From positions 35,038,850 through 35,102,849 of the forward strand of contig CM050452.1 in the NCBI GenBank assembly GCA_027563935.2: DNA of 64,000 bases, written 5' to 3'. Under the pieces are notes generated by a model. That model searched no databases, was not told the DNA's origin, and saw only the letters and a list, made by a program, of their open reading frames with translations. Origin of the DNA: Costus lasius (lineage: Eukaryota > Streptophyta > Magnoliopsida > Zingiberales > Costaceae). A program made the position numbers and the translations under genes. Positions 55,984-64,000 of this stretch are shown here, one piece after another; the first letter of the stretch is position 1; every line of letters starts with the position of its first letter.

Positions 55984-57690
55984 TGTTGTGATCCGCAAGT
56001 GCACGGATACTCGAAGTAATAAAGAAAGATATCGAACCACAGAGACCTTATTGTTAAGTACCAAATAGTTGTATTCTTACTATCTAAGCAATCGATTAAT
56101 AGCAAAGCAATGATCGAAAACACACGAAAAGATAATCAGAGAGAAACTGGGACTAGGGTTTCATCCTCCTTGATTCTAATGACTAGATTTAAATAAAAGG
56201 TCGTCAGACTAATCTTATCATGATAAAGACTTAATTTACTTCATAAAGGGATTATCCTACTTTCGTGCAGACAATCATGCAGGGATTAATCCTCGCTTTC
56301 GCGCAAGATCTATCCCAATGCTAAAGGTAAGTAAATCATCAATCAAAGAACTCGAGATCACTTTCGTGCATCCAAATTCTAAGTTGATTGTCTCAAGTGG
56401 AATCTCAAGGATCACTTTCGTGCATCCGAGACTCAACACAAGTTCTACTTATGGTTCTCCAACGTTCTGATCCTTACTTTCGTGCAAGATCTCCACGTTT
56501 GACAACTCGACTCTACCCTAGATTCAAATTATCATCATGGCAATAAGATCACTAAAATCAAATAATAAAGAACTAACCTAAGAGAGTTCCTAATATGTAA
56601 TTCTAGGGTTCCAAGTTCTCAAGCAAGTCACCTTTTGGTCCTTATTGCGAGAACTCTAAAACATGAATAATAACATCAATCTATGGAGAATCAAAGACGG
56701 ACAATCACATAAGTAGAATCATCATAATAAAGATTATTCTGATGAAAGAAAAGATTATCTAATCATTAAAAATCAAAGTGAATTACACCCATGTCCCAAA
56801 ATATGATTAAGCTAGCATGGAAAGAGAAATACAATAAGCCATAGTTTCAGAAGATCAAAAATCAAATGAAAAGAAGAGTTAAGAAAATACAGCACGGCTG
56901 TGAAATATTTCACAGCCGTATTTTGCAAGGAGGCGTCGATGAACAGTGGCGGCGCTTCCCTTTTCTTTGATTTCTTCTCTGATTGAACTCCTTTTCCTTC
57001 AAAAACTCCTTTTGCAAGGAGGCGTCGATGAACAGTTCGCGCAAGTTTCGGGCCCGTAAAAATCGCATTTTTGAATGGAAATTACGGCCGTAAACTATTT
57101 TACGGCAATGCCGTATTTTGGTTCTGTGAACCCTGTGTCGAAATTACGGCCCGTAAAAGTTATTGTGGTAGTGCCATAAAATCTGACGAGTTCTCTGGTC
57201 TGAAATCTCTGATAAATACGGCATCGTGAAATGGTTTACGGTCGTGCCGTAAAATCAGCAAAAATCTCTGGTTTGAAACGCTCCAAAATATGGCCCGTGT
57301 AATTCTTTACGGTGGTGCCGTAAAATCAGGAAAATCTTCTGGTATGAAAACTCCCCAAATTACGACAGTGCTCTGATTTTACGGTATCGTACGGAAATAC
57401 GATACCGTAATATAAAATACGGCACTACTGTATTTTGGTCAGTTGCTCCAATTTGCGTGAAATTTATCGGGTGATCTCCTCTTGATGATGGTAACTCTTC
57501 TATGTCTTCGATTTTGCTTGAAAACGCCTCAAAATAGTGTCTTTTTACTTGAAAATCATGAAAAACCAAAATAGAAGTAGATTTTGCAATATTTGATAAT
57601 TTTGGCATAAAAATAAGCAAAAGATCTTCAATTGAGCATGAAAAGATATATAAAATGATACAAAATATACTATATATTTTGGTGTCATCA
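55984..57690 (-). repeat. Athila LTR2 (1707 bp)
   Basis: TGTTGTGATCC to GGTGTCATCA on the plus strand. Very similar to LTR1 but with about 200 bp replaced by a short repeat of CCTTTTGCAAGGAGGCGTCG (56984-57030). Quasi-palindrome array at about 57070-57440. The following bases, TTGTA, are the expected target duplication of the array. Confidence 0.9.
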
Positions 57691-57814
57691 TTGTATCTCA
57701 AAAAGTAGGTAGACATAAACTTATTTCTGGTGTCACGGCCAAACTCGTTGTTTGGCGTACAAGGACTTTGTCACTCCCTAACACGGCTCCAAAAACTTTT
57801 TATGTCACCAAGCT
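57691..57814 (-). other. 124-bp spacer between two Athila LTRs
   Basis: In element sense it follows LTR3 and reads GTTTTTGGAGCCGTGTTAGG, resembling a decayed Athila primer region (GTTTTTGGCGCCGTTGCCGG) but displaced from the LTR end. It lacks the polypurine-type end expected before LTR2, so I read it as a piece of an older Athila element hit by the array. Confidence 0.5.
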
Positions 57815-59755
57815 TGTTGTGTCCGCAAGTGAACGGTTACTCGAAGTAATAAAATAGATATCGAACCCACAGAGACCTTGTTTGCTGAGTACTGAATAAT
57901 TGATTTCTCGTTATCTAGGTGAATTGAAAGTATGCAAGTGAGCAATAGAAGACTAAAACAGAAGTACCAGAGAGAGAAGACTGGGACTAGGGTTTCATTC
58001 ACTTTAAATTCTATGACTAGATGTAAAAAGAGATTCATCAGTTTAATTTTATCATGGTAAAGACATAATTTACTTCATAAAAGGATTATCTCACTTTCGT
58101 GCAGACAATCATGCAGGGATCAATCCTCGCTTTCGCGCAAGATCTATCCCAACGCTGAAAATAAGAAAACCATCAAACAAAGAACTCAAGGATCACTTTC
58201 GTGGATCCGAATTCTAAGTTGTTTATCACAAGTAGAATCTCAAGGATCACTTTCGTGCATCCGAGTCTCAACACAAGTTTTACTCATAGTTCTCCAACGT
58301 TCCGATCTTTGCTTTCGCACAAGATCTCCACGTTTGACAACTCGACTCAATCCTAGATTCATATTATTATCATGGCAATTTAACTACTAAAATCAAACAA
58401 TGAGAACTAACCTAATTTCTTAAAGAAAGTTCCTTACATGCAATTCTAGGGTTCCAAGTTCTCAAGCAAGTCACATTTCGGTCCTTATTGCGAGAACTCA
58501 AAAACATGAATAATAGTATGAATCTATGGAGAATCAAAAGTGCAATTATCACATGAGTAAAATTATCGTGCTAAAATTATACGTGATGAAATAATGGAAA
58601 AAGAATCATCTAGTCATTAAGAATTAAAGGGAATTACTCCCCCCATGTCCCATAAAAGTTTAAGCTAGCATAGTGCAGGAGTTACAATAATCCATGGTTT
58701 CAAAAGATCGAAAATCAAAGAGAAAAGAGAGTTTAAGAAAACACACCACGGCTATAATATAAATTACAGCCGAAATTTGCATAAGGGGGCGCTGTGAACA
58801 GTGTTAGCGCCTCCTCTTTCGTCGATTTCTCCTCCAATTGATTTCCTTTCACGCTGAAACTTCTGGAGCACCTTCTCCTCCTCCAGGCGTAGCTTCCACT
58901 CAAATTTCATGGCCAGAGATGCACTGTATGCTTCCCGGCGGCGAAACCCTTGGCGGCAGCGTGCAAGGAGATTTCTCCCTCTATGGTGGACGAAAATTAG
59001 GGCTTTTGGTCTCCTCCTCTTCGTCTCGGTGAAAGCTCCCCTTCTTTTTTTCGCTTCGACTTTTGAGGCTTGGATTATCCGCAATCATCTCCAAAAAAAT
59101 CGGGCTTCAAACTTGACCGTGGAATCGTGTTCAAAGATAGAATTACGGCAGTGTAATATGTTACGGCACTACCGTAAAATCGGTCAAGTTCTCTAGTCCA
59201 AAATCTCTGGCAAATACGGCACCGTAATATAGGTTACGGTGGTGCCGTAAAATTGGCTAAACTCTTTGGTCGAAAAGTGTCTGAAAATTATGGCCCGTAA
59301 AATGGTTTACGGCAGTGCCATAATTTTCGTGAATGTCTCTGGTCTGAAAGCGCTCCAGATTACGGCCAGTGTAAACTCTTACGGGAGTGCCGTAATTTTC
59401 AGGAAACTTTCTAATGAAAAAAACTCCCCAAATTACGGTAGTGCTCTGATATTATGGTAGCGTATGAAAATACGGTACCGTAATATAGTCTGGCCGTATT
59501 TTAGTTCTTGGCTCCAATTCTCTTGAAATTTGACGTGTGATCTCCTCTTGATATTGTGAATTCATCCATACATTCGGATTGCTTGAAATCGACTGAAAAT
59601 CATGCCCTTTTGCCTGAAAAATCATTAAAAACCAACAAGAGCGTAGATTCCGCAAATATCGATAAAAAAGGCATAAATATAAGCAAAGTTTATGAATATG
59701 ACATAAGAACACCAATGAAATGGCACTAAATTTACTATAAATTTTGATGTCATCA
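57815..59755 (-). repeat. Athila LTR3, divergent (1941 bp)
   Basis: TGTTGTGTCCGC to GATGTCATCA on the plus strand. Same layout as LTR1/LTR2 (CACTTTCGTGCA motifs at about 58090-58320; quasi-palindrome array at about 59140-59500) but clearly more diverged. The right flank ATTGT (59756-59760) is old copia pol. The left flank does not match, so it is not a solo LTR with duplication; most likely the 5' LTR of an older element. Confidence 0.82.
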
Positions 59756-60440
59756 ATTGTCGATTAGCCCATATAAACAAGAATCGCATTTAACAACTCC
59801 ATGCAAATGAGTTATTAGATTCAAGCTCCTTGGAGGAGTTTGATACTCATGAGCCCTGTTTATTAGGGAAGATGACAAAAACACCCTTCACCAAGACTGG
59901 TGAGAGGGTAGGAGTTTTATTGGATCTCATACATAGTGAGGTGTGTGGGCCATTTAGTAAACAAGCCAGAGGAGGGTACAACTACTTCATCACATTTACT
60001 GATGACTTCAGTAGATGTGGTTATGTCTATTTGATGAGACATAAATCTGAATCCTTTGAGAAATTTAAGGAGTTCAGACATGAAGTAGAGAACCAGCTTG
60101 GTAGATCTATCAAAACCCTTCGATCAGATTGTGGTGGAGACTACCTGAGCGGTGAGTTCTTTTACTATCTTAGAGAGTGTGGGATCCTATCCCAACTCAC
60201 TCCTCCTATAACACCTCAATGGAATGGTGTGTCTGAGAGGAGAAATCGAACTTTGATGGACATGGTTCGATCTATGATGAGTCATGCAACTCTACCACCC
60301 TCATTCTAGGGTTTTTCACTTGAGATAACTTCTCTCATACTGAATAACGTTCCATCTAAAAGTGTCTCTAAGATTCCATACGAGGTATGGAGTGGGAGAC
60401 GCCCTAACCTCTCTTTTATCAGGATCTGGGGATGCGAGGC
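59756..60440 (+). pseudogene. Old copia pol relic (integrase), two nonsense codons
   Basis: A plus-strand fragment of a diverged copia integrase: the end of the zinc domain (RLAHIN), then CLLGKMTKTPF, the catalytic core (LIHSEVCGPF; second aspartate in RSDCGGDY; glutamate in SERRNR) and the start of the C-terminal part, ending at WGCEA. TAA at 59791-59793 and TAG at 60307-60309 interrupt the frame. It is cut on the left by Athila LTR3 and on the right by copia H. It is related to but distinct from the A/B/C/H family, and looks the oldest sequence here. Confidence 0.88.
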
Positions 60441-62089
60441 TGTTGGGGTATGCCCTTAAGGCTAATGTTTAAGGCCTTGGGTTATTATCAGTATCATGTA
60501 TAAACTGAGTATATGTTTATAAAGGCAATTGTTGTTATTCAGATTGTTGCATTGTCTGCTGCTGTATGTATACCTCTGAGTAATGTCTCAATGATGTTCA
60601 GCTTTGCTGACATTCAGAGTTGTCCTTAGTCGAGATATCTTGGTGAACATGAGACAGCCTTGATATGATTGAGACTAATATGTGTTCTGGTCTTATAGGA
60701 TGCTACGAGCATGGAATAAGATTTAGACACATAGGTGCATTGAATGTACTGGACTGACCCTACTTAGGATATTCAATTGTTTGTCACAATGTGAATAAGT
60801 CCTTATAAGCAAGCAAGTGGTATATTCCCTCTGACTTGAGATCACTTGTGTTTCTAAGTGATGATTGGCATTGTCTTGAGGTACTTCAATATCATTTGAA
60901 AGATAATGGTTAAGGATTATCTTGGATAGTGGGCATGAGTCATGTTAGGACACTAGTGATAGATATAGGATTGCCTCTCCTAGTTGGAGTGTGATGTTCT
61001 ACTGGGGCCCCCTCCGGATGAGATGGTTGAGAAAGTGTATGGCCATACCCAGATGACTATGTTCATCTGATCTAACCATTCTCATCGTGTTGGAATTACA
61101 GGCTTGACAGGCTTGTCCAACGAGAACATCCAGTGGCAAAGGGAACATGTATACTGAGTGAATTGGATTCACACTTGTGCTATGGTTTGGGAGTAGTCTT
61201 GGAAGACTCTTTCCTTCATATCGGGAGACAGTGATGTGTTGCTAGATACCCCTCTCAGATCGTGATAACATATGTTATCGTTACCGACAATGAAGGAAAC
61301 CCTTAGGGTCGCACAATTTGATGATATGGCTTACTTATGTCAGATCGTGTGGACTGAATTGTTCTAGTTCAGTTTAAAGCAATTTAAACTCTGATCGGAA
61401 GTGAGATCTAGTCTGATCATGTTTGATTGATTAGGGCATGTGATCGGTAAGCTTCGATCGGGAGAATTGATGCTTGATCGTAGAGATCAGGAGGTTCAAT
61501 GAGATGTGTGGTTAGATCTTGAACCATGAGGTTCAGAGAGATCAAGACCATGGCTGGTTCGATTTGGTCCTTGAACCAAATGGAATTGAACCGGTTCACT
61601 TAGTGAACGCATGGTTCAATTAAGAGACAAGTTTCGGTTGGATCAATCGATGGCTTCATGGGGAGTTAAGTGCTTACTATTTTTGGAAGGCGTTTTTCTT
61701 TTTGGAAAAACCTCCCACGTTTTCGAACGTAAGAACGCCGCTCGCCCCTTGTTCTCTTGCTCTCGTCTTTGGTTTGTCTTCACGCCAAGAGAGGGAGTTC
61801 ACCCAGCAAAGAAAGAGACATCTCTTCACACGACAAAAGAAACCTTGGTGACTTGCTAGCACAAGGAGCGCAAGGAAGGAGGCCTGTCTCATCCTGTGTG
61901 TGATTCCTTTGGAGAAGAGGCATTTGCCCCTTTCTTCTTCCAAGCCGCCTCTCATGGCCATGGTAACATCCTCACTTGTTCTATACAAGTTGTTAAAAGT
62001 TGATCATATGTTTAAGTCAAGCGATTTTGAAACCTAGCATTTCCGCCGCTGCACACTCTAGATGCGCATGTGACCTAGGGTTACTTTCA
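60441..62089 (+). repeat. Copia H 5' LTR (1649 bp)
   Basis: TGTTGGGG to TACTTTCA. Landmarks: AGTCTTGGAAGACT (about 61195-61208), GATAAC-ATAT-GTTATC (61264-61279, with a changed centre), TATA-like CTATTTTTGG (61677-61686), no ATG from there to 61953, CTTGCTAGCACAAG (61853-61866), ATG GCC ATG (61954-61962), donor GTAACATCC at 61963. The other TATA candidate is decayed (TTCATATC). Confidence 0.94.
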
Positions 62090-62091
62090 AT

Positions 62092-62111
62092 TGGTATCAG
62101 AGCATGGTTTT
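62092..62111 (+). other. Copia H primer binding site (initiator tRNA-Met)
   Basis: TGGTATCAGAGCATGGTTTT, two bases after the LTR end, same as copia B. Confidence 0.93.
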
Positions 62112-63019
62112 TTGACTTGATACATATGATTGCTATCTTGTGATCCATGTTTATTTTATGCTTTTGGTAGATCTACTAGATGCGCATGCTTTTGTTATCA
62201 TGAGAAAATACATGCTATGTGATCATACCAAATGTTAGATCTACATGTATTTTTCATTCAAGCTTATGCATGTGATCTTTACTTGCGCTTGTCATAGAAG
62301 TTTTCAATCAAAACATCATCATGCGCGACCCTCACCTAGATCTATCTAAGCGCCTACTTCAAAGACTTAGACGGGTTAACAATGTTGAAGTCGTCAGTCA
62401 AGTCTGGACCCAATAGCCTAATCAGACCATCTGACAGCCTAGATGGGTCAGCCGGATAGCACCTGTGCGCAAGCAATACAGGTGGCTATAGGCCGACTGC
62501 AGAAGGGCGTGTAGCGATGTCTGATTGAAGCGCCTAGTGAACGATCATGATTAAGGCACGGGGTCACACCCGTTTGCCAGAAATCATGTGGGACGTTCAG
62601 CCCTTAAGGCATGCATAGTTGACCATGTGGTCATCGCAAGTCGGTCATGACTAGGTGCATGCAAGGGCAGTGGGTCTGACTTGGTCTAACGAGTGGATAC
62701 CTGTTAATGGACCGTTGTAAGGTAGTAGGGTACATAAGGAAATAAAATTGATGCCATGGGTTTTTTCAAAAATTTTATTTCTATTTGGATCACATGTTTG
62801 CATGTTTAACATGTTGAATGGGTGTTTATTTAATCTTATGTGGGCTGCCCTTATTTTGTGTGCTGTGCTGGGGCCTGCGTGCCTGGAATTAAATATAAAT
62901 TTTGTTGTGATCTGCGAATCACACTTTATTTTATGAAAATGTATAATTGACCTGCATGTCAAACCATGTCTAGATAGATTAAAATGTAATTTGATCAGAC
63001 ATGAGCACATGAGCACACA

Positions 63020-63077
63020 TGGCAGAGGCGCTTGCAGTCAGTGGCTTCACCAGGTGGGAGGTCTAGAGTTCGACTCT
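63020..63077 (+). other. tRNA-like (Pol III box) segment in copia H leader
   Basis: A-box-like TGGCAGAGGCG (63020-63030) and B-box-like AGTTCGACTCT (63067-63077) with a T-arm-like stem CTAGA/TCTAG around GTTCGAC. Spacing 47 nt. The rest of the leader 62112-63396 holds no recognisable gene. Confidence 0.45.
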
Positions 63078-63396
63078 AGAGCAGGCGCATACTGCCTGGA
63101 GGGCATTTGGGCCCGAGCTGGGCCAGATGAAGTACAAGAGTCCCATAAAGAGCTCAAGTGAAGACTTTTGTGAAACTAGGGTTTTACTTAGGCTTTTATG
63201 GGCGTTTACCACATAAGATAATGGTGCTTTCATTTACTGTTTTAAGTAATATTAGCACAAGCATGTTTTATTCTTCTGCTATCACTGTAGAATTTGCATG
63301 ATAGTAAGAAGATAAAAGACCATTAAAATCCAACGTTAATATCAAGCTCGATTGCCTTCTGACGCGAAACCTCACTGTTCTGACTATCGTTGGGGC

Positions 63397-63422
63397 CGTG
63401 TTGTACCCACTCAGTGGGCACG
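63397..63422 (+). other. Leader hairpin 1, copia H
   Basis: Outer stem CGTG/CACG, one-sided bulge TTGTA, inner stem CCCAC/GTGGG, loop TCA. Confidence 0.78.
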
Positions 63423-63601
63423 CCCAGCTATCTTCAGACGGTGCGTGATTATACCTACATGCTACAGAGAAGGGATTTATCGCTTCTCGTTGCTCAGCAT
63501 AGCACGTGGTGGTCCAGGAAGTAGGTCAGGTCAGCTTGACCATATAGGCTACATATTGAGCATATAATAGCCAGATGGAGGCAGCCATCTGAGGAATCAA
63601 A

Positions 63602-63633
63602 GACCGTGTTGTACCAACTCAGTTGGCACAGTC
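63602..63633 (+). other. Leader hairpin 2, copia H
   Basis: Outer stem GACCGTG/CACAGTC (one mismatch), bulge TTGTA, inner stem CCAAC/GTTGG, loop TCA. Same architecture as hairpin 1, about 200 nt downstream. Confidence 0.78.
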
Positions 63634-63913
63634 TTCTGGATTGCCTAGATGAAGGGGAATCGCACGGGATGGCGATTGGCATGGATAGCCTACCAGTGAC
63701 TAGTGCTTGAACTCTCTGTGTATCTTATCTCGCCTGAGCGGGACGCGGAAATCAAGTATGAAATCTGGATCCCATCTCACTAAAAGAGTTTCACTCTTTC
63801 GGGCTGTTTTATTGGATTTTTCAGTCAGATAAAATAGTGAGAAAAGAATCATTCTTAAGTCCTGGATTGATTCTAACATGCATACTGACCTTGTTGTTCT
63901 TGCTATGTTGTAG

Positions 63914-64000
63914 ATTCCTGCAACAACGAACACCACAGGGCTCAATTTGCGATCCATATTGGAAAAGGAGAAGTTTGCTGGGCCAAACTTCTCAGACTGG
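63914..64000 (+). CDS. Copia H gag, N terminus (3' partial, no local ATG)
   Basis: Twenty-nine in-frame codons to the window edge, ending in the conserved KFAGPNFSDW motif. An in-frame TAG (63911-63913) precedes the frame and no ATG occurs within it; where copia C has ATG-AGC this copy has ACA-GGG. Initiation is predicted at ATG 61954 in the LTR after splicing. Otherwise this copy lost its start codon. Confidence 0.75.
   Translation, partial: MPATTNTTGLNLRSILEKEKFAGPNFSDW

Larger units (their letters stand above)
45291..57690 (-). mobile_element. Athila-type Ty3/gypsy array (three-LTR form), minus strand
   Basis: From right to left: LTR2 (55984-57690), a short non-coding internal region with primer site (54776-55983), LTR1 (51181-54775, holding solo LTR F), a full internal region with primer site and decayed gag-pol (46218-51180), then 3' untranslated sequence (45291-46217) cut by copia B. 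The remaining 3' end and third LTR should lie beyond the left edge, past copia B. LTR1 acts as the 3' LTR of the deleted unit and the 5' LTR of the coding unit. Lineage is from the gag (FGGAPFEDPYQHL), the DLGA protease and the tRNA-Asp primer. Confidence 0.85.
61963..63913 (+). other. Predicted intron in copia H leader (1951 nt)
   Basis: Donor GTAACA in the LTR; acceptor TTGTAG at 63908-63913, preceded by pyrimidine-rich CTTGTTGTTCTTG and possible branch sites TCTAAC and ACTGAC. Phase 0: the LTR codons ATG GCC ATG join the gag frame at 63914. In this copy the TAG is the only nearby AG, so there is no competing acceptor. The intron holds the primer site, tRNA-like segment and both hairpins. 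Confidence 0.62.
60441..64000 (+). mobile_element. Copia H, 5' part of a copia element, 3' end outside window
   Basis: 5' LTR 60441-62089, primer site, long leader and the first gag codons at the right edge. Inserted in the old copia relic; the left flank GAGGC (60436-60440) should reappear after its 3' LTR. Same family as A, B and C. Confidence 0.93.

Noticed and set aside
57815..59755. Athila LTR3 as a simple solo LTR
   Set aside because: The flanking five bases do not match (AAGCT against ATTGT), and the inner side carries a primer-like sequence.

Overview
This window is intergenic, repeat-saturated plant nuclear DNA, most likely angiosperm heterochromatin. I find no host gene, rRNA, tRNA gene or CRISPR array. 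Almost every base belongs to LTR retrotransposons of four kinds: one Ty1/copia family (LTRs of about 1.65-1.74 kb, initiator-tRNA-Met primer site), two Ty3/gypsy chromoviruses of Tekay/Del type (Gy1 with 3.1 kb LTRs, Gy2 with 2.8 kb LTRs), and an Athila-type gypsy (LTRs of about 1.7-1.9 kb, tRNA-Asp primer site). The plant assignment rests on these lineages, their tRNA primers and their 5-bp target duplications.

The elements are nested, and matching 5-bp target-site duplications (TSDs) allow the order to be read. Copia B (minus strand, 5385-45290 in three pieces) holds three insertions: copia A (plus, 1-5384, running off the left edge), copia C (minus, 7789-27826, TSD CACAC) and the Gy2 array (plus, 28685-41169, TSD ATGAA). 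Copia C holds Gy1 (plus, 15479-26414, TSD CAAGG). Gy2 holds a copia solo LTR, D (35256-36991, TSD CTGAG). Copia B itself sits in the 3' region of an Athila array (minus, 45291-57690), which also carries copia solo LTR F (53064-54747, TSD AAATA). That array appears to sit in an older Athila relic whose LTR is 57815-59755. The relic in turn sits in an old copia pol relic (59756-60440), which was also hit by copia H (plus, 60441 to the right edge). The inferred deepest chain is old copia, old Athila, Athila array, copia B, copia C, Gy1.

Coding state varies. Copia A has an open gag-pol frame to its stop. Copia B was open before it was split. Copia C has two nonsense codons. Gy1 has a single-base frameshift. 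Gy2 has two nonsense codons plus a solo-LTR interruption. The Athila gag-pol is multiply broken. Two arrays (Gy2, Athila) have the three-LTR form LTR-internal-LTR-internal-LTR, with one unit heavily deleted.

The most unusual signal is in the copia family. Two of the three visible gag 5' ends lack an ATG at the place where copia C has one. All six LTRs that reach this region carry ATG-GCN-NTG directly followed by a GT splice donor, after a stretch with no ATG in the four LTRs of the A/B/C/H type. A TAG acceptor lies just upstream of gag, and joining the two keeps the gag frame in all three elements where both ends are visible. The predicted intron of about 1.95 kb contains the primer binding site, a tRNA-like segment, and two related hairpins that differ by paired (compensatory) changes. 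This arrangement would separate a translated, spliced RNA from a packaged, unspliced one. It is inferred from sequence only.
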